This document shows positions 24,621 to 37,200 of a DNA stretch of 64,000 nt, piece by piece. The translations under genes were made by a program, and so were the position numbers. Each line of letters starts with the position of its first letter. Position 1 is the stretch's first letter. The stretch spans positions 1 through 64,000 of the forward strand of contig BPQB01000121.1 in assembly GCA_019973155.2 (NCBI GenBank), written 5' to 3'. The notes beneath the pieces were generated by a model that worked only from the letters and a program-made list of their open reading frames with translations, had not been told where the DNA came from and made no database searches. The DNA comes from Phanerochaete sordida. Its lineage: Eukaryota; Basidiomycota; Agaricomycetes; Polyporales; Phanerochaetaceae.

Positions 24621-27600
24621 CGCCGAACCTGCCATCGAAGCTGGCGAGCGCCGCGGCGCCGCGCCAGGGTGGTCCAGCGACACGGCACGGCCCTCGAGCT
24701 GCGTGCGCGACACGCGTACGAGCTCTGCGCGGCGGGCGGGTGGCGGGATCGCCGAACATCGACCCGGCGCGGCGCGGCGCGGGACCGCACGGCGTCGTCT
24801 CTCCCGCGCGTGCTGGGCCCCGGGGACACCTCTGCGAGCTGCGGCATGTCCTGCCTCGGCGTTCTACCAAGGCAGATCGCGGAATTTCGACGAAGCGCGG
24901 CGGCGACGGCCGGGCGTTCGTGCGTGGCCGCCGGGCGGCAGAGGTACGCCGTGATTTGGGGTCTTCGTGGCAGCGGATTCTGACGCGTTCGCGTGCAGAC
25001 CTGCGCTCCGGATGTCGTCCGTGCGGGCGGAGCCCCGGCGCGGCCCTCGTCGTCGTTCGCGTGCCCGTCATCGCCGTCTCCGCGCTCGCCCCCAACCTCG
25101 ACCCTCGACCTCGACCCCGACCCTCGACACCTCCGGCAGTCCAATGCGCGCGTGCGCTGCGCCTCCACGAGCCGAGGACGCACCGCCGCGAGGCCGTCCG
25201 GGCGCGGACGGCGGGTCTTCGCGCGGACGGCGCGCGGACGACGACATGGCCGACCGACGGAAATCGCGGAACGACCCAGCTCGGGCGGCGCACGCAGCTG
25301 CGTTGCGTCGCCCTGCACGTTAGACATCTTCAGGAAGCGCGGCGCGGAGCTCGCGTCGCGCGCATGGAAAGGCAGCCGCGGCCGGCGCGTTTCGGCGGGA
25401 AGTCATGCCCCGTCGAGCGCACCGCCGCCGTGACCAGGGCATGTGCGCGTATCAGACGAGACGCGGCGGCTCGACAGGAGCGCGCTGCTCCTGCGCGTCC
25501 GCCGCAAAGTGAAAGCGAATGTCTTCAGGGTGCGCGGCGAGCTGCCGCGCGCGGAAAGGGTGCCCGCGGGGCGGCTGCGTCGCGGGTGCCGCGAAAGTGA
25601 TACGGAAAGGGTGCCGTCGCGAGGCTCGTCGGGAATGAACCCCCCGCGAGCGTGTAACGGCGGCCGAAATGAATATATATCAGGGAGAGGCCTTGCGCGT
25701 TGGGCGGCCGTGAGTGCGTCGGGGCGTTCCTGGCGTGCGAGCGGCCGTCTGGGCGGTGTATACGAAAGGTGTGCGGGAGGGTGTCGGGATGTAAAAGGAC
25801 AGGGTGTGGGAGTGTTGCGCAAGGTGTAGCGGGAGGTCGGGAGGTCGTAGAGAGTGGTGTAAGTAGTCGAGGCCGTCGTGTAGCCATCTAGAGCAATCGG
25901 ACAGTGAGCAAAAGTGAGAACAAAAATCAGAGAGCACTTACCGGCACCGTCGAGTGCTGGTGGTGGTGTGAGGGAGGGGAGGAGGGCAGCGAGACAGCCT
26001 GTGCGGGACTGTCTCGCTGCCTTCCGGCGCCCTGAGCATCAAGGAAAAAAATCCGAAACGCCTACCTCCGTCGCCTCGGAGCCTTTCGCGTTGCCTCGCG
26101 TTGCCTTCCATCAGGTGTGTCGTTCGCTCGGATAGCCCGCTGTGCCCTTGCAACCGGCGCTCGGGGCATCAGCGGGCTGTATTGGTCAATCTCGGCCACT
26201 CAAAAAATCCTCCACACTCTAATTGAGATTTTGGCAGTGAGGAATGGCCCACCCAATGATAGCTCATTGGATGAGCCCTTCCTCTCTGTCAATAACTCGA
26301 AAATGCACATACAATGTTTCATTTTATTATGCTAGCTACTAGTGTACAGACTCTCATGAGGGGTAGGCCAAATCTCTGCACATCACCCGGGGCAAGGGTC
26401 CCCGGAGACAGTTCTCCGTGCTGTGTGTCATCGCGTAGGTGCCCGCGCAATCTCCGTGCGCTAGCGCGGCGGGCGACAGATGTCCCGCGCTGCGCGCGAG
26501 ACTCGCACAACGGCCGGGGCCCGAACGCGAGATGACGCGGAGCGCCGGACAGCCTCGCGAGGCAGTTGCGAGCCCGGCGCACAACGCGCGTGAGGATTTG
26601 TGACTCACGAATTCTCACGCGCGCTGTCCGCCGCGCGCGCACCCTGCGCGGGACTCCGCAGCTTTCGCAATGTCGTGCGGACACGCTCGTCTATTGCACT
26701 CCGGTGCCGGTAGTCTTGGCGCCGCACTCTACGCAGAGTGACAGAAATGAGAGATAGAGCAGCATGCACAGCGGATTGCGCTCGTCGTGACTGAACGAGC
26801 CGCGGCACGGCGTGCGCGGTCGACGCGGACATCGGCAAAAGCTTGACAGAACTTCACACGGGGGCAGTGTCAAGCGTGGGCGTTCCGAGCGGAGCTTTGA
26901 AGCAAAGGCACGTCCTGACCTTGATGGGCTTTGTGCGGGCGCCGCTTCGTAGATTGTGTCGTGCGCATGGGCCGGCCGATGCTCCAGAGGTAATAGAGCA
27001 CACTCAAGCAGAGGGAGGGGACTGCGAACCGAGTCCCTACCGTACAGACAAATCTCCCCCATTCGCAAAGAGCGGCGTGCAAAGTGTCGGAACGGCAGGA
27101 TCGAGTTGTCCGAGTTTGAGAGTGCGCGAGGAGTCAACACCGTCGGGACGTTGTACGCACAGGTTTGCTACAAAAACACCTAAGATGTAGACGCGGATAC
27201 TCACGGAATCTCGCCTGCAATTTGCCAGAGATTTTATTGAGCGGCCGTGGTGGTAGAGAGAAGACGGAAAGCGCGTGGGCTATCGAGATTATGGGCGCCT
27301 GTTTGCCCGGAAACGTGCGACGCCACGAAGCCTTTGCGCGCGCTTTCTCCTCGAGCCTCTACCTCCAGTTTCGACCTCCTGCCCTCGCCGAGTTTGCAGA
27401 CGGCGGGGAGCCCTTCGAGCGCCTGCAGGGGGATATGCAGGCCTGTGCCCACCGGCTACCACACTGCAGGACGCGAAACTTGGCGAAATTCGGCTGTATG
27501 CCGCGGGCACGAGCTTCCAGGCTCGCGCGCGAGTGCGGAGAGGCCAGGACAGCGGAGGTCGCGCAGGTGCGTCTCGTAACCATCAGACATTGATATGATG

Positions 27601-28133
27601 CTGACATTTCGTCTGAATTTGCGTCGGACGGGTCCTCGAGAGCGTATATGCGCAGATTCGCGGTCTTCTCGCCGCTGCTCCGCCGCGTCTGTCTTGCCCT
27701 CGCGCGGCCGTCCCCCCTCTCAGGTGCGTCCTGCCACCCATCTCGCGAGGCACAGGGTATACTAGACGCCGGTTAGATGCTGGCTGGAGGCACTGACTGC
27801 CCGGATTTTTCAGAAGACGTGCGGAAACGCGTCAGAACGCGGCAGGCACCTCCTCCGCCTCCTCCCCCGTTACAACACATCTCGCGGCCCCGGCGAGTCG
27901 GATGGTGACCACGAGCGCCCATCAAGCGGCGCCACCATCTTACGACAACGCTAGCGTCGCTTCGTCGCCTGCGCGGCGTGCGACGCCGCGGGCTAGGGCG
28001 AAAGGGACGCGGGTCGTGCCCGTTTCCCTTGCGCCCCAGTCTTCCGGCTGGGAACGGACGCGGACGGCTCGGCGAAGCAGGGACACCGAACGCAGGTTGC
28101 GAGAGGTGTGTGGGGTCCGGACGGCTGCTCGAC
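24621..28133. other. GC-rich unassigned sequence
   Basis: No conserved protein recognised on either strand. The 24.6-25.7 kb part continues the high-GC composition of the minisatellite. A TATATAT stretch near 25672 could be a core promoter on the minus strand but no protein follows it. 26.2-26.35 kb is a short A/T-rich island. 26.9-27.6 kb has several overlapping short open frames without resemblance to known families. Confidence 0.5.
26540..26665. repeat. Large imperfect palindrome
   Basis: CGCGCGTGAG at 585-594 of this kilobase (26585-26594) is perfectly inverted at 26614-26623, with 14 of 19 central bases also palindromic. Similarity of the arms continues outward for at least 25 bases on each side with about 21 of 25 matching. 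The translated arms are also recognisably similar on opposite strands. Confidence 0.75.
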
Positions 28134-28136
28134 GCG

Positions 28137-28143
28137 TATAAGA
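28137..28143 (+). promoter_or_regulatory. TATA-like box before the mini-exon array
   Basis: TATAAGA is followed by a pyrimidine-rich tract (28160-28250) typical of fungal transcription starts and then by an ATG at 28258, so a plus-strand transcript could begin here. Confidence 0.45.
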
Positions 28144-28257
28144 GGTGCGCTCGAGCAGCCTGTCTCTGCATCCCGGCTCCTCCTCTCTCCTCCTCTCCTC
28201 TCCTCTGACATCGCACTTCACCTCCCTCCCAGACCCCCGCCCGCCGTCGCCGCACGG

Positions 28258-29800
28258 ATGCGACCTTCTCCCCCGACCTCCGCCGCCCGCTCGTCGTGTC
28301 GCCCTCTGCGACGCCGCCACTCGCGAGCCCCGACCGGCGCGCTGCCCGCTCGGCCACGGTCGCGTTGCGCGACGGCTATGCAGGCAAGTCTTTACTTCTC
28401 AAGCCCCTTCGATTAATACTTACTTCTCGTTAACTGCTAGGTACCCCAGCGTTCGCTTTCGCGTTCAATCTCGCGGACCGCCCGATTAACCTTCTGTTAC
28501 CACAGACCGCGGCGCTGCTAGTCCGGCGCCGAACGCACGTCTATGAAGGTAAGCACGCCTAGAAAACTCTGCTGTACCGGTGCTGATATCGCATTTACTT
28601 ACTCGTTAGCACTACATACTGCTTGCCAGGTAAGTATTTCGCGCGTAGTCTCCTACGCTCTTACGCTAATACCTTGCTTATAGCAGCTCGGGGCGGCAAC
28701 GCATTATCTCGAACGACCGCGGGAGCGCAGTCTCACCCGTGCCGGTAAGTATTTTCACCTACATCTCTCAAGCCTGTGCTCATCCTGACGCTCTCGCAGG
28801 TGCCCCGCTGCTGATGCCCGCGTCTACATGCGCCCACTGACGTCTGCGTCGGCATCGAACCTCGACGCCGGCACCGCGTTCGAGACCCTAGCCATGGCCG
28901 CGCGGCGTTGACTACCCGTCGACGACGTGTCTCATAGCGCGGTCGTCGCTCAATCAGCCCAAGGCCCGCGCCCGCCGTCCGGGCACCCGCTCACTCTCGG
29001 CACCCTCGACCGCTGCCGCCATGGCATCTCCCCGTGCCGGCTCGGTTTTGTCAGTAAGTACTGTCCCTACAAGTATATCAACGTCTCACTGACCTTTATA
29101 TAGACATGATCGCGCTGTACGGACACTATTACACGCGGTAAGGAATTGGTTCCTTCGTAATCTATAGACCTCGCGCTAATTATGAGACGTAGGGTAGAGA
29201 TGCGCGAGGCCGCGTCGTGCTACTACCAAGCGGCGCCATCGCCTACGACCGACCCACTCAAACCTCTCGAAATGTACTAGACCCGGTAAGTAACCCTCAT
29301 CGTTCACTACAGATCCATTACACTTACTAATATTCCATCTCGCAGGCAGTCTTACTTCGAAGACGTCCCGTACAAAACACTGTAAGTACCGTTTCGTTAT
29401 CCGTGGCCTTGGTGCTTTGCTAACCCATTTACTCTAGATACATTCACTTCGACGAGCGAGACGGCGCACCGCTGTCGGTGCAGGTCCAGCCTCACGCGTG
29501 CATCCGTGTAGAAATGCGCGAGGCCGCTACCAAGCCGCGTCGTCGCTTACAATCGACCCTCTCAAACCTCTCGAAATGTACTGGACCCGGTACGTAATCC
29601 TCATCGTTCACTACAGGTTCATTACACTTACTAATATCCCGTCTCGCAGACAGTCTCACTTCGAAGACGTCCCATACAAGAGTCACTGTAAGTATATTTC
29701 TTATCCGCGGCCTTCGCACACCGCTAACCTAATTACTTTAGATACCTTGACGTCGACGAGCAGGAGAATGCCAGCTGTCGGCGCAGGGTCGGCCCCGCAT
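28258..29800 (+). repeat. Mini-exon array, unit A (possible decayed multi-exon gene)
   Basis: Many short blocks are separated by intron-like segments of 50-60 nt with GTAAGT-like donors and TAG/CAG acceptors. One block (28441-28548, 108 nt) is open for 36 codons and matches the equally long block 29989-30096 of unit B in the same phase. Its upstream intron (28384-28440) begins GCAAGT where unit B has GTGAGT. Two FEDVPYK-type modules (about 29180-29470 and 29505-29770) are internal duplicates. Block lengths differ by 2 or 8 nt between copies, and in-frame stops occur, so a complete protein could not be assembled. Function unknown. Confidence 0.6.
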
Positions 29801-29805
29801 GCGCG

Positions 29806-31080
29806 AGCACGGCCCGTCACACTCGCCGCCCGCCCGCGCGCCCCGCCGCTCATTGTGGACGCCGCCGCTCGCGAACGTCGACCGACGCGCTGCACGCTCA
29901 CTCACGGCCGCGGTACTCGACGGCTGTACGAGTGAGTATTTGCATACTAGACTTTACAATCCGATACTTACCAGACGTTCATTCATAGGCTTGACGATGC
30001 TCGCGTTCGCGTGCACTCTCGCGAACCGCCCTACTGACCTTATGTTAATGCATACCGCGGCGTCGCTGGCTCGGTGCTGTACGCACGATAACACAGGTAA
30101 GTAGCCACATTTACAAACTCTGCTTCACCGGTATTGACGACCCCTTCTATTTACAGGGCAGGGTTACTACATGTTGCTCAACCGGTAAGTAATTCATGCG
30201 CACTCCGTAACGCTACCATACTGATACTTTGTTTACCGTGACTGCAGTTCGACGCGGCCACCCGATGCTTTCCAGGGCCGCAGGAGCGTAGTCCCAGCTT
30301 CGACTTTGGTAAGCAGTCCTACTTACTGCGTTCAGGCTTATGCTGATGCTCGCCCACTTACAGATGCCCTGCTGCTGGGGCTCCCGCGGACGCATGCCCA
30401 CTGGCGTCCGAATCGTTGTCGGAGCATCTCGGCGTCGGCATCACGTCCGCGGCTGGACGAGCGCACACAGCAGCGTCGAGGACGCATCACGACGCATCCC
30501 GCGGCGGCGTCGTCGTCGCTCGCATGTTCGTCGCGCGCTGAACCTTGGGCCCGCCACGTCGTTCGGGCTCCCGCTCGCTACCGGAACTCTTGCCCGCCGC
30601 CGCCGTAGCACCGCCCCGCGGCTCGGCTTCGTCGGTAAGTACCGTTTGTCTAGCTATAATAGCCTCTCGCTGACCTTTGTATAAGTAAGGTCGCGCTGTA
30701 AGGACACTTGCACGCGCGGTAGATAATCATTTCGTTCGTTATCATAAGGGGTTTGTGCTAATTCTCAGACGTAGGGTAAAGATGCGCGAGGCCTTCTAGT
30801 GGGCCGCGCGACGCTGTTATCAGGTAGCCGTAACACTTACATCTGACTCCCTCAAACCTCTCGAAATGTACAAAACCTTGTAAGTAGCTCTTGTCAATCT
30901 CTGTTCATAACATTTACTAACATGCCATCTCACAGACGGTCCTACTTCGTAGACGTCCCGTACTACCCGGAGTAAGTACACTTGTTATCTACGACACTTT
31001 CACACTACTGACCTCTATACCATAGACAGATGGTCCTCGACGCGCGATACGGCACCCCTCGCCGGCTTCCTTTGCCCAAC
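29806..31080 (+). repeat. Mini-exon array, unit B (tandem copy of unit A)
   Basis: Repeats unit A with a spacing of about 1.55 kb, both exon-like and intron-like parts being recognisable. It contains one FEDVPYK-type module (about 30775-31030). One module is visibly decayed: the donor GTAAGG of unit A at 29138 is GTAGAT here, the acceptor TATATAG has become TATAAG, and a TAC codon reads TAA. The block at 29989-30096 stays open for 36 codons. Confidence 0.6.
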
Positions 31081-34000
31081 TGACGGCGTTCGGTGAGAAT
31101 GATACTTTATTCATCTCTAGCAGTACCCTAGCACATCGCACGAGCCTGTACATTACTACATAAGCTAGCCAAACTCACTGACCCTTGGCGCCGCCGTCCT
31201 CCCAGGCGACGCCGCCGGTTTACTCGGTGCCCTCCAGGTGCCTCTCGGTACGTACGCGCGACGTTCGATGCTGCGTCGTTGTACTGACCCTAACCCCGCA
31301 GCTCCTTCGCCTGTCTTGCCCGTTCGTGCGGTCACGTACGCCGTGCGAGCCGTCACGGCCGCGGCCGCGTCCAAGAGCCTCGCTGGGTGCGGGCGTCGGT
31401 GCGCGCGCTCGGCAGCGTTGAAAGTCGTCGTGGAGGTACGTCGTCGCCGCGCTCGTCCATAAGTCGTCGGCCTGACACTTGCCGATAGCCTCCCGCGGCT
31501 GGACGTCGTCTGCGGTGCGTCGCTGGTCGACGTGCCCCGACGACCCGCGCCGCCGCCAAGTCACGGCGAGGCATTGCCGCTCCGCGCGCGCCGTCGGCCT
31601 GAGTGCAGGTCGGCTCTGCGTCGCCCCCTGCCCTTGCTGCCCTCGCGCAGCAAGGGCTTCGTCGCTCGTTAGGCCCTCGCCGTCGTGCTTGCCCGTGTGC
31701 AGTCGCGCACGTCGGCACGCCTCGCCGTCGCCTCTCGTCGTGGCTGTCCTGGTAAGTGCCCTGCTTGATTGTCTTGGGCTTGGCTGACGTCGTTCTCTGC
31801 TAGTCGTTAGGCGTACGTGTCGCCGCTCGCGTCTGAAGCCGCCTCAACCGGCCGCGACGTCTTCAAGTTTGGGCCCGGCGGCGGCGCGGCTTCGGCTGTG
31901 TCGAGGTAAGCGGGTCTTCTATTCGTTCAACGCGAAGGCTCAAAGATATGTATTGGTTAGTGTATGTACAGCGCCGTCGACTACTTACCGCGAGGGTCGT
32001 CAGCGGCGGCACGCTCATCGCCACCGTCGCTCGCCGCTCGTTCAACCAGCCTCCTCGTGTCCTTTGGTAAGTTCACCTTGTTCTCCGCGCCGTCTCACCT
32101 TCACGCTGATGACACTGAGTCAGCACGTCTACGCTGGGTGCGACACCGAGCCACTCACCAAGGCCGTCGGCTGCCGGGACGGCGCGGGCGAGCCTCCGTG
32201 CTCGCTGTGCTGCTACGTCTCACGTGGTACGTCTACGTCGCCCCTGGATCCTGGCTTGCTCTTCCTCACGCTCTTTTTCTAGCCGTCGTCCTCGAGGAGC
32301 GGGGCCGTCGGGCTTCGTTCGTCGGCGGGCCGGTTGGCTTTGGTCGACCAAGCGGCGCGGCCGTGCGCCGCCGCGCTGCAAAGCGCAGCGCGACCATTCA
32401 GGTACGCTGCGCTCTTCGGGCCGTCTCGTCATCAGACTAATGGTATCGCATTAGCACCTCCACGCCGAGTGCAACATCGAGTCCACTCACCAAGGCCGGC
32501 AGCTCCCGCGCGAGCGTTCGTGCTTGCCGCGCTTCCCATGGTACGTCCTCGTCGCCCTGCGTCGCAGCGGTCTCTTGCTCACGCGGTTCTCCTAGCCGTC
32601 GAGTGCCGCTCGTCCGCGAGCATCGCCTCCGGTCGACATGGGCAGCGGCGCCACCGCGCTGCTCGTCCTGCGCTCGACGTGGGCGTCTCTTCCGACGAGG
32701 CCTTGCTCGTTATCGAGGCCGCTTTGCGCTTTTTCGTGGGCGGATTCGCCGACCTCCGGCCGCCGGAGGCCAACGTGGGGGAGGGAGGGCTTGCTGCGCT
32801 GCTGGCGTCGCCGCCAGCGCGATGCTGATGCCGGTGCTCGGCGTGCGGGGCTTGTTTGACGACAGGCAGCCGAGGCGGTACGTCGTCGGTCTCTTCTCGT
32901 CGCCGTCTCGCTGACGTTCCGGCGAGCAGCCGCGCCGCGTCTCTGGCATCTTCGACGGCCTGCGGGCCGTGCTAGTCGCTGGTGAGTCCTCGGCTCCGCT
33001 GTCTTGGTCGTGTCGGGCGTCGGGCGCCGCGGCTCTCGCACCGGCTTCCGCGCAGACCTCGCCGCTGGTGGCAGACTCGTCCCGCGCGGCGCGTGCGGTG
33101 GGCGTCGCTCGTTCGTGCGAGCTGATTCGGCCGTCGCGCAGCAGTCTCGTGGGCGGGTTCATGGCTGGGCGGAGCCGCCCTGCGCCATCCGCTTCGTTCT
33201 CTGGCTCTGACTCTGGGCGTAGCGTGGGCACGGCTCGTTGTGCTGATCTGACTACGCGGCTGGGCAGGCGTCCGGCCTTTTGTCGCCCAAGCACGTTCTG
33301 CCCGCTCTTTCCGCTGCGCGGGGCGTTCCCGGGCGCTGTCGCGCGAGGCGGCCGGCTCGTTGAGGTGGGCGACTTGAATCGGCGAGCGCGCCCCGCTGAC
33401 TAAGGCTTTCCATCTTGCAGCCAATCGGCGTGGCGCGTGTTGAAGGACGGCGGGGCGACGGCGCGCGCGGGTGCTACTTCCAGACTGAGAAGCGGCGGGT
33501 GTTCGCGCCTTGTGACTGGGCCTCCGCGCTGGCGACACCGAGGACTGCGTCTAGCGCGTGGTGTGGCTCGTTGCGGGCGCTGGTAGGGGGCTGGAGTGGG
33601 GCAGGGACAGCGGGATGGAGGCTGTCTTGAAGCCGGGAGCGGCGGGGGGCGCGGTTCAGTTTGAGAGCGCGGGGCCGTCAACGTCGTCTATGACCACGCC
33701 GACGCCGTTGTCAGCGCGCTGGACGCTGCCAGAGATGCGAGCGACGCACCTGGGTCGCGGCTGGTATGCCTCCGCGCGCACTTCTCTCCTCTGCGCGCGA
33801 GCAGCCCCCGAGAACGTCGGGAGCATCGTGCACGGCGCCGTTTCGCGCCGGGAAAGTTGGAGGGGGTAGGTGGAGGTCGCTGCTGACCGTCTGAGACGTC
33901 GAGGAGGGCGGGACGGCCGCCGTCGTTGCGCATAGCCGTCGGGAGCGTCGGGATCGACGTCGACGAGTGTCGAAGCTGGGAGCGCAAAGCGCGCGTGGAC

Positions 34001-34147
34001 GTGGCGGGCGTTTAGGGACTCGGCAAATGCCGCCCAGCCAAAGTGAGTCCCGCGTCGCGTCCTCTCTCGCGCAGACTCGTTAATTAATTCGACCGCTGAC
34101 TAGCTGTGCCCCGCACACAATGGGCGCGCGCCGACGATCGAGCGGAC
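31081..34147. other. GC-rich sequence with splice-like blocks, no confident gene
   Basis: From 31.2 to 32.9 kb GTACGT/GTAAGT donors and pyrimidine-CAG/TAG acceptors continue at short spacing on the plus strand, but no frame can be followed through. From 33.0 to 34.1 kb this pattern stops and nothing is recognised up to the left edge of duplication copy B. Confidence 0.45.
32130..32620 (+). repeat. Tandem duplication, ~335-bp period, intron included
   Basis: The exon-like block starting CACGTCTACGCTGGGTGCGA (about 32139) and the GTACGT...CTAG intron after it are repeated from about 32456. The shared stretch CCACTCACCAAGG is displaced by one base relative to the block start between the copies, so the two cannot be read in the same frame. 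Confidence 0.65.
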
Positions 34148-34234
34148 GCGCAGGTTTAATCCTTGGATCCGTCCAGAAAGGTATCATTTGCAGGGTATCT
34201 AATGGCAGACATACGTGACGACTGCGCCGGCGGC

Positions 34235-37200
34235 CTACGCAGAGATCTCCTCCAGCCGCGACATGTTGAAGATCCCGCGGCTGAAACCCGCAGCGACCGC
34301 CGTGAACCCGCCGTCCTTGACCTCCGAGAGGAAGACGTCGTGCTCGTCCGCGAGGCGCTCGTTGTTGCGGCGAATCTCGCGGATGATGCTGTGCTGTCGC
34401 GCACAGTTCGGGCACTCCGTCTCGTGCTCGCCCAGACACCTGCACATGATCAGCACCGGTGGCAAGCGGCGGAGGCAGGAGGACGCACCGCTGGTGGTAG
34501 CTGTGGCTGCACATGAAGTGGATGCTCGGCAGGTCGAGCTGCCCGCCGCACGCGGTGCACTGCGTGACGTGGAACACGCGCGGGTGCTCCGGGTCGGACA
34601 GGTCCGCGACCTGCTTGAGTTTCGCCGCGCTCTCCGTGCGGTACGACTCGATGAGCTTCTTGTCCTGCGGGCGGGCATCAGCGTGCGCACACACGCGCGA
34701 GGGAAACCCGGACGCACCATGTCGATCTCCGTGCGCGCGGCCGTGATGCGCGCGAGGAGCCACTGCTTCACGAGTCCGACGCTCGCGACGCTGTTCCGGC
34801 TGAGCACCTGCACGACCGCGAGCGGCGGCATGATCTTCTCCGCCTCGATGTGCTCGAGGATCCGCGCGAGGTCGTCGGCGTGGCGCGCGAGGAGCGCCGG
34901 GGAGGACGTCAGGAAGCGCAGCACGAGCGGGTAGAGGCCCGGGTGCTGCGCGCCGTACCTGTCGAGGCAGCGCACGACGTCCGCCGACGCGCCCGCGCCG
35001 GGCTCCGCGCGCTCGCGGTCCATGTGGAAGCGGAGCACGTCCTCGAACATGCCGAGCGTCTCCCAGAGCAGGACGAGGCCGGGCGTGAACCCGCAGGTCG
35101 AGCAGAGGATGAGCGCGTGCGTGTGGTCGTACGGGAGGTCGTCGCGCTGGAGCACGAGGAGCGCTTTGTCTGGGGTGTCGACGAGGTACAGCTCGAGGAG
35201 CGTGTTCCAGACCGCGGCCTGGTCTCGTCGCTCGAGCTCGGGGTCCGCGTGCGGGTCGGGCTCGACGGCGGCCGGCGCGCCCTCCGTGCCGGCCACGCTC
35301 TGGCCCCAGCGGCGCAGCGCAACCTCTTCGAGGAAGTGCAGGAAGTTGACCGGGTGGTCGATGAAATGCGCAAAGTACACGCGGGGCGAGGGGCGCTTGA
35401 CGACTTGTTGGCGGGCGGGCTTGGCGACTGTCGGCGTCGCGGTGCGGGACGGCTGGGACGAGGGACTGACGTCAGACACGGCGACGGACCCTTGTCGTCG
35501 CGGTGCGGGTGCTTTGACGGTCGTCGTCGTCGACGCGGTGGAGGGCTGGACGGTCTCCGAGGGCGCGCTGGTCGTCGAGCCACGGTTCAACGCGAGGTAG
35601 GACAGATATGACGGTCCGCTGGCGCTCGATTGGCGGCCGGAGGCCGGAGGGGAGTCGTCCTCGTCTGCTATCAGCGGCGTCAGGCTCGTGCACAGGTCGA
35701 TGAGCAGCGCGGTCGTCTCGTCTGGCAGGTTGTCCAACAGCGCGCGGCCGTACCGAGCGAGGTTCCCTTCAGCCTGGGCGTCCGTATTAGCCAAACGTCG
35801 TGGGCACGCGCCGCGCCCCTCACCGTCTCAGTCCCGAGCTTCCGCAGGTACGCCAGCGCCTCGCGATAGTTGCCCGCATCCTCGACCATGATCTGCAAGT
35901 AATCCTCATGCCGGTCGTACTTCTTCGCGAGGTACGCCGCATGCTCGTAGTAGCCGGCCTGGCGGCAGACGCGGATCGCGGTGTCGAGGTCGAACGGGAG
36001 GTCGTCTGCGTCGCCGTCGACGGACACGCGGCGCGACTCGCTCTTGATGAAGCTGTCGAGGCGCGCGACGTCCTTGAGCTTCGTGTACGTGTTCAGGAGG
36101 AGCGTCGTGTGGTCCGCGTTCGCGAGCCCGCGCGTGTGCAGCTCCTGCAGGTACGTCACGAGGTTGTGGATGCGCTGCGCGTCGAGGAACTGCGCGGGCT
36201 CAGCGCAAGGTGCAGTGCGAGGGTGCGAGACGGCGTACCTTGCGGATGACATAGCTTGGCTGCACGTAGCCGATGGTCTGCACGAACTGCTGCATCGCGG
36301 GGTCGTAGTCGCCCTTCGCGTATAGGTGGTCGCCGTACTGCTTGCGGATGTCGGCGACGCTCTCGTCGTCGAGGCCCTGCGTCTTTGCGAGGTTCAGCGC
36401 GAGCAGGTAAAGCGACTTGCGGTACAGCAGCTCGAGCTTGTCTGCCGTCGGCTTCTCCTCGAGGCGGAGGAGCTGCGGGAGTCATTTAGCCACTGGAGGC
36501 GGCTTCGAAGAGAGCGGAGGCGCGCACCTTGCCGTCGTTCGAGAGCAGGTAGATCTGCCCGTCCGCGGAGAATATGTCGCGGATGCCGGCAGTGTACGTG
36601 CCCGAGTACGCGACGAACTTGTTCTCGAGGTCGAACACGACGACCTTGGAGATGTCCGTGTGCACATCGTTGTTCTTCACAAAGTTGCGAACCGTCGCGG
36701 ACGGCGCGGAGGCGGCGGGCGTGAACGGCGGCGACACGATGACCAGGTAGTTGCGATGCGCATATACTGCTGATTTGTGTCCTACAGCAGAGATCAGATG
36801 CTGCGGGGAGCCATCGCGAGCTGGCGCGGCGTACCTTCGTAAGCATAGCATGCGCCTCGCCCGTCGACGCCACACAGATAGATGGCTTCGTCCCGCGCCA
36901 CGACAATCTCCCGCGCGTCCTGGTCCATGGTCGCGCATCCGAGTGCGCAGCCGACCTCGTCGACAGCCGTCGGCGTGCCGCCCTGGCCCTTGCCCGAGAC
37001 CTGGTACATGAGCACGCGGTTGATGGTCACGATGAAGAGGTAGACGTTCGGGTGCTCGTGCGTGGGCTCGCGGAAGCCGAGGCCGGTGACGGGGTCGCTC
37101 GCGCCCTCGAGGATGACGCGGGCCTTGGGGAGCGCGGTGAGCGAGGTCGAGCCGTTGTAGATGGACTGGTCGAGGTGCCGGTAGAGCAGGACGGTGCCGT

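Noticed and set aside
22053..25327. Minus-strand open frames of 466 and 589 codons
   Set aside because: They run through the GC-rich minisatellite with other frames equally open, are Arg/Ala-rich, and the 466-codon one crosses the duplication boundary; a compositional effect is more likely.
22434..34147. Large DNA transposon or Starship-like element between the VPS11 copies
   Set aside because: No transposase, helicase, tyrosine recombinase, terminal inverted repeats or target duplication could be recognised at the borders.
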